A DNA stretch of 39,077 nt from the NCBI GenBank assembly GCA_946481135.1, contig CAMLMQ010000008.1:1-39077 (forward strand), read 5' to 3'. Below the pieces are notes generated by a model. That model was given only the letters and a program-made list of their open reading frames with translations. It did no database searches and was not told where the DNA came from. Made by a program: the position numbers and the translations under genes. Positions 1-8,291 of the stretch are shown here, one piece after another; the stretch's first letter is position 1, and every line of letters begins with the position of its first letter. The stretch comes from an uncultured Microbacteriaceae bacterium. GTDB taxonomy: Bacteria; Actinomycetota; Actinomycetes; Actinomycetales; Microbacteriaceae.

Positions 1-1017
1 GAAGATGCCGAAGATCAGGTCGTGGTTGGCGAGCGCCTCATCCCGGTCGACGATCGTGAAGCCGTCGGGCAGGTCGGACGCCGGGAACGAACCCGGGTCG
101 CCGGAGTAGATCTCCTGGCCCTCGTCGGAGAGCACGAAGTGCGCGAACAGGCGGGCGGCGTTCGGGCTCTGCGCGTCGGCGGAGATCGCGATCACGATGA
201 CCGGCCCGGTCGTGACCTCGGGCACCGCGAACTCGACGGGCGCGCCGTTGGCGGCCGCACCCGCGACGACGAGTCCGACGTTGGGCCCCGTGACCGAGCC
301 CTCACCGGCCGCGAGCGACTCGGTCATCGGAACGACCGACGGGTAGAGCCGCACGGCGTTGTCGGCGATCGCCTGCACGGTGTCCTCGCCGTACTGGTCG
401 ATCATGTAGGTCCAGAACTGCAGGTACGCCTGCGAGGACGACGGGTCGGCGAGCAGCAGCTTGCCGGCGTAGGCCGGGTCGGCGAGGTCTTCGAAGGTCT
501 CCGGGATCGGCGCGTCGCCGAGGGCCTCGGTGTTCCACGACAGCGCGCTCGGGTTGTAGGTGACGATCGCGGTCGCGCCGCCGTCGAGGAGGCCCGCCTC
601 GGGGAACTCGTCGAGGCCCGGGATGCCCGCCTCGGTGAGCGGCACGAACGTGCCGTCGGCGAGGCCCTCGTCGATGAACGCGTCGTAGCTCGGGATGACC
701 AGGTCGGCGACGGGAGCTCCCGCGTCGGCCTCGGCGGTGTAGCGCGTGGCGAGCTCGCCGCCCGTGAGGCGCACGAAGTTCACCTCGATGTCGTACTTGT
801 CGGCGAACGCGTCGGCGGCGGCCTGCGCGATCGGTTCGGCCGGCGTCTGATAGAAGGTGAGAACACCTTCGTCTTGCGCCGCGGCGATGAGTTCTTCGAG
901 CTCGGAGTCGCCTCCGGCTCCGGGGGTGGTCGGCTCCTCGGCGGCACCGGTGCAGCCTGCGAGCAGCAGACTTCCGGCGGCCAGGGCGGCCAGGGATGCA
1001 GCGAACTTCCTGGTCAT
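1..1017 (-). CDS. ABC transporter substrate-binding lipoprotein, iron/polyamine type (3' end outside window)
   Basis: The frame is open from an ATG at 1017 to the window edge (339 codons), so the C-terminus is missing. The first 22 residues form a lipoprotein signal: basic start, Ala/Leu-rich core and lipobox LLLAGC with Cys22 as the lipidation site. The mature part follows the plan of extracellular binding proteins of the Fe(III)/thiamine/polyamine group: a short 'LTFYQTP' first strand, 'TGGELATRY', 'ADLVIPS' and 'GKLLLADPSSSQAYLQ'. It would capture a small solute outside the membrane and hand it to a permease that is not in the window. GGAG lies six bases before the ATG, and a good promoter lies at 1061-1089. 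It is a different family from the two peptide-type binding proteins further right, so it belongs to another transport system. The substrate cannot be read from sequence. Confidence 0.85.
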   Translation of the reverse strand, partial: MTRKFAASLAALAAGSLLLAGCTGAAEEPTTPGAGGDSELEELIAAAQDEGVLTFYQTPAEPIAQAAADAFADKYDIEVNFVRLTGGELATRYTAEADAGAPVADLVIPSYDAFIDEGLADGTFVPLTEAGIPGLDEFPEAGLLDGGATAIVTYNPSALSWNTEALGDAPIPETFEDLADPAYAGKLLLADPSSSQAYLQFWTYMIDQYGEDTVQAIADNAVRLYPSVVPMTESLAAGEGSVTGPNVGLVVAGAAANGAPVEFAVPEVTTGPVIVIAISADAQSPNAARLFAHFVLSDEGQEIYSGDPGSFPASDLPDGFTIVDRDEALANHDLIFGIF

Positions 1018-1060
1018 GGTGACTCCTTCGTCGGCGGCAGCCGGGAACGCTGCCGTGTCG

Positions 1061-1089
1061 ACGATAACGGGATCGAATTGCATCGTCAA
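1061..1089 (-). promoter_or_regulatory. Promoter of the left-edge binding-protein gene
   Basis: Read on the minus strand, a -35 TTGACG (1089-1084) and a -10 TATCGT (1066-1061) are separated by exactly 17 bases. Transcription would start about 37 bases before the ATG at 1017. This is one of the best sigma-70-type matches in the window. Confidence 0.6.
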
Positions 1090-1101
1090 TGACGATCGTC
1101 A
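1082..1101. promoter_or_regulatory. Interleaved palindromes overlapping the -35 box (putative operator)
   Basis: The 20 bases ATCGTCAATGACGATCGTCA hold two overlapping perfect palindromes: ATCGTCA-A-TGACGAT (1082-1096) and TGACGATCGTCA (1090-1101). The half-site CGTCA/TGACG therefore occurs three times in alternating orientation. The -35 box of the binding-protein promoter lies inside it, as expected for a repressor site. The regulator is not identified. Confidence 0.45.
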
Positions 1102-1117
1102 CCCAATCCGCACAGGT

Positions 1118-1609
1118 CTACTCCGTGCGCACCGAGCGGACGGCGACGACGAACGGGTCGAGCGCGAGACGCTCGGGATAGACCCCGCCGAAGAGCGGCA
1201 CGGCCTCGGGGGCGAGCTCGACGCCCTCCCCCACGAAGACGCGGAAGCCTTCGGGCGCCGCGAGCTCGCGCCAGCGCGACCGCGCGAGCACGAGGTCGGC
1301 GCTCTCGGCACGCGCGCTGCGGATGCGCAGCACCGCCGACCCGTCGGCGGCCTCGACCTCGGGGTCCGCCACCGCGACGTCGAGCGCCCCGAAGTGCGCG
1401 CTGAACCGCACCTCACCTGCGAAGCGCAGCAGCCCCGAGCCGTGCGCGTCGAGCCGCTCGTGCGCGAGCGGCCAGCTCGGCATCCCGGTGGCGTCGACGA
1501 CGGCCCCGCCGCTCGCCGTGATCGACCCGCCGCTGCTGTGCACGTAGTCGACGAAGCGACCGAGCACCCCCCAACTCAGCCCCGAATCGCCGGGGGTCTC
1601 GTCGCTCAC
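1118..1609 (-). CDS. Single HtaA-domain protein, no signal peptide, coupled to a P450
   Basis: This is a 163-residue protein starting at a GTG whose last bases overlap the TGA of the P450 gene (GTGA, 1606-1609), so the two are translationally coupled. The whole length resembles one HtaA (haem transport associated) domain: 'LSWGVLGRFVDYV' near residues 11-23, 'GGSITASGGA' 27-36, 'GLLRFAGEVRFSAHFGALD' 59-77 and the following 'VADPEVE'. In characterised corynebacterial HtaA domains, a Tyr early in the domain and a His in the 'GHxGxLD' segment contribute to haem binding. Tyr22 and His72 sit at those places. HtaA proteins are normally exported and anchored, but this one has no signal peptide or membrane segment and so should be cytoplasmic. 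Haem binding is inferred, not shown. A haem donor or accessory role for the P450 is possible. Confidence 0.7.
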   Translation of the reverse strand: MSDETPGDSGLSWGVLGRFVDYVHSSGGSITASGGAVVDATGMPSWPLAHERLDAHGSGLLRFAGEVRFSAHFGALDVAVADPEVEAADGSAVLRIRSARAESADLVLARSRWRELAAPEGFRVFVGEGVELAPEAVPLFGGVYPERLALDPFVVAVRSVRTE

Positions 1610-2793
1610 GCGGCGACGACCCGCATCCACACCGAGGTCGGTCCGACCTCGGGCATGCGGGCGCCCGTGCCGGGCGGGGCGGACGCCTCGAAGTCGCGCG
1701 TCGCGGCGAGCACCTCCTCGAGGGCGATGCGCAGGCTGAGGCGCGCGAGCGGCATCCCGACGCACGCATGGCGGCCGCGACCGAACCCCAGGTGCTGCGC
1801 GAGGTTCGGTCGTCCGAGCCGGAACTCGCCGGGGGACTCGAACATCGCCGGGTCGCGGTTGGCCGCGGCGTAGGCGAGCGTCACGGGCTCGCCGGGTGAG
1901 ATCGTGCGGCCGTGCAGCTCGACGGGCTCCGCGACCGTGCGGGCGAAGCCGCGGTACGGGCTGTAGAGGCGCACGAACTCCTCGAACGCCTCGGGCACGA
2001 GGTCGGGCTCCGCGCGCAGCCGCGCCTGCAGCTCGCGGTCGGCGCCGAGGTGCAGCAGGATCGCACCGAGCAGGATGGGCGGCGCCACCATCCCGACCAC
2101 GAGGCTCTGCCGCAGCGCCCCGACGATCTGCTCGGGGTCGAGGCCCTCGCCCGCCTCGTCGCGCTCGGCGAGCAGCGAACTCGCCGGGTCCTCCTCGACC
2201 GGGCGCGGTTCGACGCCGCGGTCGGCCACGAGGCGTCGGGCGATGCCGTACATGAGCTCGCTCTTCGCCGTGACCGTCTCGGCATCCTGGCGGCGCCAGC
2301 CGTCGACCCACTCCGACGCCGTCGCGGCGAGCACGGGCGCCGTGCCGGGCTCGAGGTTGAGCCACTCCGCGGTCACCCACGCCGGGTAGATCGACCCGAA
2401 GCCGCTCGCGACATCCCCCTCTCCCGCCTCCAGCAGGGTGCCGAGCTCGCGGCGCGCGTGCGCGCGCAGCGCGGGTTCGAGGCGCTCGAGGCGCTTGCGC
2501 TGCAGCGTGCGGTCGAGGGCACGGCGATAGGGGGTGTGGCGCGGGGCGTCGAAGTTGAGCGGCGGGCGCCGAAGCCCCCGGGGGTCGCTCGGCACGACGG
2601 CCTTGACCGACGAGATGTACCGCCGCGAGTCCGACGCGGCGGCGACGACGTCGTCGTAGCGCGTGAGCGCCCAGTAGCCGCCGAGGGTCGAGGTCCAGGC
2701 CGCGGGCGCCTCCGCGCGCAGTCGGTCGAACTCGGCGTAGACGGCAGCGGGCTCGTCGTCGACCACGGTGCCGAAGTCGTCGGGGTGCGCCAT
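1606..2793 (-). CDS. Cytochrome P450 with atypical I-helix
   Basis: This 395-residue protein has the usual length of a soluble bacterial P450. The haem loop is FGRGRHACVG (337-346) with thiolate ligand Cys344. The K-helix ExxR is E272-F-V-R275. The I-helix segment, normally AGxD/E-TT, reads VGMVAPP (233-239), so both the acidic residue and the threonine of the oxygen-activating pair are absent and two prolines take their place. The start ATG has GAGGAG seven bases upstream. No ferredoxin or ferredoxin reductase gene is nearby. It lies downstream of transport module 1 after a 71-bp gap that may carry its own weak promoter, and it overlaps the HtaA-domain gene by 4 bp. P450 identity is secure. 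The substrate, and whether it works as a monooxygenase, peroxygenase or something else, is unknown. Confidence 0.92.
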   Translation of the reverse strand: MAHPDDFGTVVDDEPAAVYAEFDRLRAEAPAAWTSTLGGYWALTRYDDVVAAASDSRRYISSVKAVVPSDPRGLRRPPLNFDAPRHTPYRRALDRTLQRKRLERLEPALRAHARRELGTLLEAGEGDVASGFGSIYPAWVTAEWLNLEPGTAPVLAATASEWVDGWRRQDAETVTAKSELMYGIARRLVADRGVEPRPVEEDPASSLLAERDEAGEGLDPEQIVGALRQSLVVGMVAPPILLGAILLHLGADRELQARLRAEPDLVPEAFEEFVRLYSPYRGFARTVAEPVELHGRTISPGEPVTLAYAAANRDPAMFESPGEFRLGRPNLAQHLGFGRGRHACVGMPLARLSLRIALEEVLAATRDFEASAPPGTGARMPEVGPTSVWMRVVAA

Positions 2794-2864
2794 CGCGTCT
2801 CCTCGTCAGTGGGTGTCGTCGTGCGGTGTCCGTGGGGATGACGAGCGTCGCCTCCACTGTACGT

Positions 2865-3683
2865 TCAGCGGCCGCCGACACGCTCCGCGCGGCGCCGACG
2901 CTGGGCGACCGGGTCGGCGAGCGGCTCGGCCTCCAGCAGGGCGCGCGTGTAGTCGTCGCCGGGAGCCGTGTAGACCCGCTCCGCGTCGTCGAACTCGACG
3001 ACGCGGCCGGCGCGCATCACCGCGATGCGGTGCGAGAGGTGCCGCACGATGCCGAGGTCGTGACCGATGAACAGCAGGCTCACACCCGTCGAGGCCTGCA
3101 ACTCGAGCAGCAGGTTGGCGATCTGTGCCTGCACCGACTGGTCGAGGGCGCTGAGCGCCTCGTCGCAGACGACGAGCCGCGGCTCGAGCATGAGCGCCCG
3201 GGCGATCGCGATGCGCTGACGCTGGCCCCCCGAGAACTGGCGCGGGTAGCGCGTCGCGTGCTCGGGATCGAGCCCGACCCGCGCGAGCATCGCCCGCACG
3301 CGCTCGACGACCTCGGCCTCCGCGTGCCCGCCCTGCACGCGCAGGGTCTCCGCGAGCGACTGGCCGATCGTCTTCGCCGGATTGAGCGAGCTGTAGGGAT
3401 CCTGGAAGACCACCTGCAGCGAGCGCGCCCGCTCCCGCCGGGCGCGGGTGCTCGACGCGACGCCCGACTGGCCGTCGAAGACGAGTTCGCCGGCACCCAA
3501 CGGCTGCAGACCGAGCACGACGCGGCCGAGGGTCGACTTGCCCGATCCCGACTCCCCGACGAGCCCCACGGTCTCCCCCGGCTGGATGTCGATGGACACG
3601 CCGTCGAGGGCACGCACCTCGGAGCCGCGGCGGCCCCGGAAGACGACCGACGCGTCGCGCACGGCGAGCAGCGGCTCAGACAT
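2865..3683 (-). CDS. Oligopeptide-type ABC transporter ATPase (OppF/DppF-like), module 1
   Basis: A 272-residue ATPase that would power uptake through the module 1 permeases. Walker A is GESGSGKST (Lys49), the signature is FSGGQRQRIAIARAL, and the Walker B region reads VVCDEALSALD, with Ala-Leu where most relatives have Pro-Thr or Pro-Val. 'VFQDPYSSLNP' is the Q-loop typical of OppF/DppF. The gene overlaps the upstream permease-ATPase fusion by 8 bp, so the two are likely co-translated and form the heterodimeric ATPase pair of a peptide/nickel-type importer. This family also imports oligosaccharides and other solutes, so the name does not fix the cargo. Confidence 0.9.
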   Translation of the reverse strand: MSEPLLAVRDASVVFRGRRGSEVRALDGVSIDIQPGETVGLVGESGSGKSTLGRVVLGLQPLGAGELVFDGQSGVASSTRARRERARSLQVVFQDPYSSLNPAKTIGQSLAETLRVQGGHAEAEVVERVRAMLARVGLDPEHATRYPRQFSGGQRQRIAIARALMLEPRLVVCDEALSALDQSVQAQIANLLLELQASTGVSLLFIGHDLGIVRHLSHRIAVMRAGRVVEFDDAERVYTAPGDDYTRALLEAEPLADPVAQRRRRAERVGGR

Positions 3684-5604
3684 CCGCCACCGCCCGTCCC
3701 GACCCCGTGACGATGCGCTCGGGGTGGATGCAGCGGGTCGTGCGACCGTCGCCCTCCGCGAGGAGCGGGATCGGGGCCTCCCGGCAGTCGTCGGTGGCGT
3801 ACGGGCACCGGCCCGCGAAGCGGCAGCCGACCGGCCAGCTCTCGGGCGAGGGCACCGTGCCGGGCAGCGCCGCGAGCAGCTCGAGCGGCTCGGCGCTGCG
3901 CGGGTTCGAGCGCAGCAGGCCCTCGGTGTACGGATGCCGCGGGTCGGCGAACAGCGGCACGAGCTCGGCCGACTCGACGACCTGGCCGGCGTACATGACG
4001 AGCGCCCGGTCGCAGACGTCGGCGACGACGCCCCAGTCGTGGGTGATGAGGATGACGGCCAGGCCGGTCTCCTCGCGCAGGCGGCTGCGCAGGTCGAGGA
4101 TGCCGGCCTGCACGGTCACGTCGAGCGCCGTCGTCGGCTCGTCGGCGATGAGCAGCGCGGGGCGGCCGGCGAGCGCCCGCGCGATCGCGACGCGCTGCGC
4201 CATGCCCCCCGAGATCTGGTGCGGGTAGCGCGTCGCCACCGCGGCGGAATCGCGCAGCCCGACGTTCTCGAGCAGTTCGAGCACCCGCGCACGGCGCGCC
4301 CGCCCGCGCAGACCCTCGTGCCGGGCCACCGCCTCGCCGACCTGGTAGCCGACCGTGTAGCACGGGTCGAGGGCGACCATCGGGTTCTGGGAGACGTAGG
4401 AGATCTCGCGCCCCCGCACCTCGCGGAGCTCGCGTGCCGACAGCTGCGTGAGGTCACGGCCGCGGAACCGGATCGAGCCCGCCGTGATGCGCCCGTCGCC
4501 GGGCAGGAGCCCGATGATGGCGCGGCCCGTGACCGACTTGCCGCAGCCCGACTCGCCGACGAGGCCGACGATCTCGCCGGGCGCGATGTCGAATCCGACG
4601 TCGGTGACGACGGCGGTCTCGCCGAACGTCGTCTCGAGGCCGCGCACCTCCAGCAGGGCTTCGCGCGGGGCGGGGGCGACGGCCCCGCCCGCCGTGATCT
4701 CGGCCGCCCGCCGCCGCACGACGCGGCGCGCGGGGGTGCCCGCCCACGGCTCGACGGTCGTGTCGCGCACGGTGTCGCCGAGGATGTTGAGGGCGAGCAC
4801 GGTGAGGATGACGATTCCGCCCGTCGGCAGCAGCAGCCACGGCGCCTGGTTCATCGCGCGCGACGCCTCGGTGATGAGCGAGCCCCATGTGGGAGTCGGG
4901 GGCTGCGGTCCGAAGCCGAGGAAGCCGAGGCCCGTGTTGGCGAGGATGCCGGCGCCGTAGAGGATCGTCGTCTGCACGAGGATCGGCCCGGCGAGCAGCG
5001 GCAGGATGCCCGATCCCATGATCCGCAGCGGACCCGCGCCCGACACGAGGGCGGCATCCACGTGCAGCGCCCCGCGGGCGCGCAGGGTCTCGATGCGGAT
5101 GAGGCGCGCGATCGGAGCGGCGATGAGCACGCCGAAGGTGAACATCGCGGCGTTGGAGTTGTTGGGGAAGACGGTGAGCACGACGAGCAGGATGATGATC
5201 GCCGGGATCGCCATCATGATGTCGATGAGCGCACTCACGGCCCGGTCGGCCCAGCGGCCGAAGTAGCCGGCGAGGGCGCCGAGCGGGATGCCGAGCACGA
5301 GGGCCGTGACGACCGTGATCGTCGCGCCGCCGAGCGGACCGAGGCCGCCGTGCGCGAGTCGGCTCAGCACGTCGCGCCCGAGCGAGTCGGTGCCGAACGG
5401 ATGCGCCCACGACGGGGGCGCGTAGGAGAGCGCGTAGTCGGTCGCGTACGGGTCGGCGAAGGGCAGCCAGGGCGCGAGCACCGTGACGCCGACCACGACC
5501 ACGAGGAACACGAACGCGACGGCGGCGAGCGGGCGGCGCAGCACGGCGCCGAGGAAGGCGAGCGGGGAGCGGCGCACGACGAGCGCCGGGGTGCGCGAGG
5601 TCAT
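3676..5604 (-). CDS. Fused permease-ATPase of a peptide-type ABC importer (DppC-DppD), module 1
   Basis: This 642-residue protein joins two subunits that are usually separate. Residues of roughly 1-290 are a DppC-type permease: an N-terminal membrane helix, 'HPFGTDSLGRDVLSR', several hydrophobic helices, and the coupling segment around 'DAALVSGAGPLRIM'. After a basic, Ala/Pro-rich linker comes a DppD-type ATPase with Walker A GESGCGKS, signature [15 protein letters not shown], Walker [13 protein letters not shown] and the C-terminal Cys-containing oligopeptide-type tail (GCRFAGRCPYATDDC). The ATG at 5604 overlaps the stop of the preceding permease gene (ATGA). Such fusions are known in actinobacteria. 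There is no internal stop, and the frame is continuous. The same fusion recurs in module 2. Confidence 0.9.
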   Translation of the reverse strand: MTSRTPALVVRRSPLAFLGAVLRRPLAAVAFVFLVVVVGVTVLAPWLPFADPYATDYALSYAPPSWAHPFGTDSLGRDVLSRLAHGGLGPLGGATITVVTALVLGIPLGALAGYFGRWADRAVSALIDIMMAIPAIIILLVVLTVFPNNSNAAMFTFGVLIAAPIARLIRIETLRARGALHVDAALVSGAGPLRIMGSGILPLLAGPILVQTTILYGAGILANTGLGFLGFGPQPPTPTWGSLITEASRAMNQAPWLLLPTGGIVILTVLALNILGDTVRDTTVEPWAGTPARRVVRRRAAEITAGGAVAPAPREALLEVRGLETTFGETAVVTDVGFDIAPGEIVGLVGESGCGKSVTGRAIIGLLPGDGRITAGSIRFRGRDLTQLSARELREVRGREISYVSQNPMVALDPCYTVGYQVGEAVARHEGLRGRARRARVLELLENVGLRDSAAVATRYPHQISGGMAQRVAIARALAGRPALLIADEPTTALDVTVQAGILDLRSRLREETGLAVILITHDWGVVADVCDRALVMYAGQVVESAELVPLFADPRHPYTEGLLRSNPRSAEPLELLAALPGTVPSPESWPVGCRFAGRCPYATDDCREAPIPLLAEGDGRTTRCIHPERIVTGSGRAVADV

Positions 5605-6542
5605 TCGACCGCCACCTTCGGGTTGAGCAGCCCGTAAGCGAGGTCGACGACGAGGTTCACGACGATGACGATGAGCGTGAACGCGAGCACGACCCCGAGC
5701 ACCGTCGGGAAGTCGCCGGTCGCGGTCGACGACACCGCGAGGGTGCCGAGGCCGGGCATCGAGAAGACCTGCTCGATGAGCACGGTGCCGCTCACGGTGC
5801 CCACGGCGGTGATGCCGATCACGGTGAGCACGGGCAGCGACGCGTTGCGGAGCGCGTGCTGCAGGATGACGCGCCGCTCGCTCAGCCCGGTCGCGCGCAA
5901 CGCGAGCACGTAGTCGGAGTCGAGCACGCGCAGCATCGCGTCGCGGGTCTGCTTCGCGGTCGCCGTGATACCGCCCGAGGCGATCGCGAGCACGGGCAGG
6001 ATGAGGGCGCGCGCCCAGTCGGACGCGGAGATCTGCGGCGGCACCCAGCCGACGACCGGCAGCAGACGCAACTGCACGGCGACGACCGCGACGAGCACGA
6101 GTGCGAACCAGTAGTTCGGCACCGCCGTCCCGAGGGCGGCGAAGACATCCAGCACGCGACCGAGCGCCCCGCCGCGCACCGCGCTCACGACGCCGAGCGT
6201 GAGGCCGACGAACACGACGACGATGAGCGACCCGACGACGAGGCACACGGTGACGATGAGCCGCTGACCGACGAGCGTCGACACGGGTTGACCATTGAGG
6301 AGGGAGCGTCCCAGGTCACCCTGGAAGACGTCGGCGAGCCAGCCCCCGTAGCGCGCCCACACCGGCTGGTCGAGCCCGAGCTCGGCGCGCAGCGCGGCGA
6401 TCTGGGCCTCCGACGCCTCCGGCCCGAGGATCGTGCCCGCGACGTCGCCGGGGACGAGGTCGATGAGCACGAACGCGAGCGCGGTCACGACGAGGAGGAG
6501 TGGGACGGCGAACAGGATCCGCCGCAGCAGCACACGCCACAT
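5601..6542 (-). CDS. Peptide-type ABC transporter permease (DppB-like), module 1
   Basis: A 313-residue inner-membrane protein with the DppB plan: an N-terminal helix 'LLRRILFAVPLLLVVTALAFVLIDLVPGD', a periplasm-facing stretch with 'LGLDQPVWARYGGWL' and 'GDLGRSLLNGQPV', then about five further helices. The coupling segment is 'YVLALRATGLSERRVILQHALRNA', with the EAA-like loop that contacts the ATPase. It pairs with the fused DppC half downstream (4-bp overlap), so the membrane pore would be a DppB/DppC heterodimer. Thirty-three bases separate it from the binding-protein gene upstream. Confidence 0.92.
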   Translation of the reverse strand: MWRVLLRRILFAVPLLLVVTALAFVLIDLVPGDVAGTILGPEASEAQIAALRAELGLDQPVWARYGGWLADVFQGDLGRSLLNGQPVSTLVGQRLIVTVCLVVGSLIVVVFVGLTLGVVSAVRGGALGRVLDVFAALGTAVPNYWFALVLVAVVAVQLRLLPVVGWVPPQISASDWARALILPVLAIASGGITATAKQTRDAMLRVLDSDYVLALRATGLSERRVILQHALRNASLPVLTVIGITAVGTVSGTVLIEQVFSMPGLGTLAVSSTATGDFPTVLGVVLAFTLIVIVVNLVVDLAYGLLNPKVAVE

Positions 6543-6575
6543 GTCCCTACTCCTCCTCGTCGCTGTCGCGCGGTT

Positions 6576-8168
6576 CTAGCCCAGGTACCAGGTGGACGAG
6601 CCGTCCACCGGGTCGACCGGGGTGTAGACCGGGTTGGCGTTGGAGACCTCGAACCCGCGGACGTCGCCCTGGGTGTAGTAGAGGTCCTGACGCACGAACA
6701 GCGGCACGAACCAGGCGAGCTCCATCATGCGGGCGTTCGCCTCGGCCCAGACGGCGCTCTGCTCGTCGATGTCGGAGATGCGCACCGCCCGGTCGTAGAT
6801 GTCGCTGATCTCCGAGTCCTCGGTCTGGAACGGGTTGTTCGACACCGGGTTCGGCGACGGCATCCCGAAGAGGGCGACGGTGCGTTCGAAGTCGCGCGCC
6901 GCCGTCTGCATCGCGGCCGGCACGGCTGCGCTGCGCAGGCGGTCGTCGAAGCCCTGCACCTCACCGGTGACCTCGTCGATCGTGACGCGCACGCCGACCT
7001 TGCCGAGGTCGGCCGCGACGGCCTCCGCGATGGGGCACGAGCCGACCATGGTCGCGCACGTGATCGACATGTCGAACCCGTCGCCGTAGCCGGCCTCGTC
7101 GAGCAGCTCCTGCGCGAGCTCGGGGTCGTACTCGTAGAGCCCCTCGAGCTCCTCGGAGTAGCCCTTGCTGCCCGGCAGGGCGAGCTGCGCGATCGGGGTG
7201 CCGTAGTCGCCCGCGAGCGCGCTCGCGATGCCCTCGCGGTTCACCGCGTGGTTGAGAGCCTGACGCACGCGCTGGTCTTCGAGCGCGGGCACGAGCGCGC
7301 CGTCGCGGTCGAAGAGCGTGACCATGTTGATCGCGCCACCGACGGCGACGACCTCCAGGCCCGCCTGGGCGGCCGCGTCGGCCGTCGCGACGTTGCCGAG
7401 CGAGATCGAGAGCTGACCCGTCTGGATCGACGACAGGATCGTGTTGGGGTCGTTGATCGCCTGCACGATGAGCTTCTCGACCTTGACCGCGTCGGGGTTC
7501 CAGTAGGTCTCGTTGCGGTCGAACACGTAGGTCGAGCCGACGACGGTCTCGTCGGTGTTGAGCACGTACGCGCCGGCGCCGAAGGTCTCGGTGTCGAGCG
7601 ACTCGGGGTTGTCGATCGCGGCGGGGCTGATGATGTAGCCGACGCCGTTCTGGCTGAGGATGTTGAGCGCGTTCGGCACGGGCTGCGAGAACGTGATCGT
7701 GAGCGTGTAGTCGCCCGTGACCTCGATGTCCTCGAACGAGGCGAGCTGCACGCTCGGGAAGAAGCCGCCGTCGCGGGTGTACTCGAGGCTCTTCTTGACG
7801 GCCTCGGCGTTCAGCTCCTCGCCGTCGCTGAAGACGACGCCCTCACGGATGGTGAGCTCGAGCGCCTCGTTGTCGCCGATGTACTCCCACTCGGTCGCGA
7901 GAGCACCCGAGTGGGTGCCGTCGGGCTCGAGGAAGATCAGCGGGTCGTAGGCGGCCGACGCGTAGAGGATCGACGTTCCGCCGCCGGTCTTGGCGGGGTT
8001 CATGCCGAACAGCGGCGGGCCGACGAACTGGACGGTGAGCGACGGGGTGATCTCGGAGCCGGTGCCCGGCTCGGCGGCCGGGGCGCACCCGGCGAGACCC
8101 ACGGCGGCAGCGAGCGCCGCCGCGAGGACGGTGCCGGCACGCGCGCGGCGGAGGGACTGTGAAGGCAT
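6576..8168 (-). CDS. Family-5 solute-binding lipoprotein, module 1
   Basis: This 530-residue protein is the typical length for the SBP_bac_5 (peptide/nickel) family. A lipoprotein signal ends at LAGC with Cys28. Family features include 'AYDPLIFLEPDG', 'LATEWEYIGDNEALELTIREGVVFSDGEELNAEAV', 'GAGAYVLN' and 'DRNETYWNPDAVKVEKLIVQ'. The C-terminal domain has 'VRQALNHAVNREGIASAL'. AAAGGAG lies eight bases before the ATG. It is the first gene of module 1 and has a clear promoter at 8231-8260. Its N-terminus resembles binding protein 2 (22000-23571) segment by segment ('QFVGPPLF-MNPA' against 'QFQGPPISLNPA'), so the two are probably paralogues. Cargo is unknown: peptides are possible, but neighbouring esterases suggest an ester or glycoside. 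Confidence 0.92.
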   Translation of the reverse strand: MPSQSLRRARAGTVLAAALAAAVGLAGCAPAAEPGTGSEITPSLTVQFVGPPLFGMNPAKTGGGTSILYASAAYDPLIFLEPDGTHSGALATEWEYIGDNEALELTIREGVVFSDGEELNAEAVKKSLEYTRDGGFFPSVQLASFEDIEVTGDYTLTITFSQPVPNALNILSQNGVGYIISPAAIDNPESLDTETFGAGAYVLNTDETVVGSTYVFDRNETYWNPDAVKVEKLIVQAINDPNTILSSIQTGQLSISLGNVATADAAAQAGLEVVAVGGAINMVTLFDRDGALVPALEDQRVRQALNHAVNREGIASALAGDYGTPIAQLALPGSKGYSEELEGLYEYDPELAQELLDEAGYGDGFDMSITCATMVGSCPIAEAVAADLGKVGVRVTIDEVTGEVQGFDDRLRSAAVPAAMQTAARDFERTVALFGMPSPNPVSNNPFQTEDSEISDIYDRAVRISDIDEQSAVWAEANARMMELAWFVPLFVRQDLYYTQGDVRGFEVSNANPVYTPVDPVDGSSTWYLG

Positions 8169-8230
8169 GACCGATCTCCTTTGATGGTGTGCTGCGCGGG
8201 CGATGCAGGTGGGGTGGGCCCGCTGTCCGC

Positions 8231-8270
8231 AGCCTAGGGTTGGGGGGTAATGCGTGTCAAATATTGTGTC
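8231..8270 (-). promoter_or_regulatory. Promoter of transport module 1 with overlapping half-site pair
   Basis: On the minus strand, a perfect -35 TTGACA (8260-8255) is followed after 18 bases by TAGGCT (8236-8231), placing the start site near 8224. The 17 bases GTGTCAAATATTGTGTC (8254-8270) cover the -35 box. Their TGTCA...TGTC half-sites, seven bases apart, recur in the divergent promoter region at 12389-12405, which suggests a shared regulator. Confidence 0.55.
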
Positions 8271-8291
8271 GATCGTTCGCGAAAGTGGCCG

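Noticed and set aside
3676..6246. Possible 856-residue protein extending the permease-ATPase fusion upstream
   Set aside because: The extra N-terminal 214 residues are Arg/His-rich out-of-frame reading of the DppB gene; the ATG at 5604 overlapping its stop is the natural start.
3448..8162. Long plus-strand open frames opposite module 1 (about 730 and 770 codons)
   Set aside because: They are low-complexity, charged, lack any recognisable fold, and lie opposite well-supported transporter genes.
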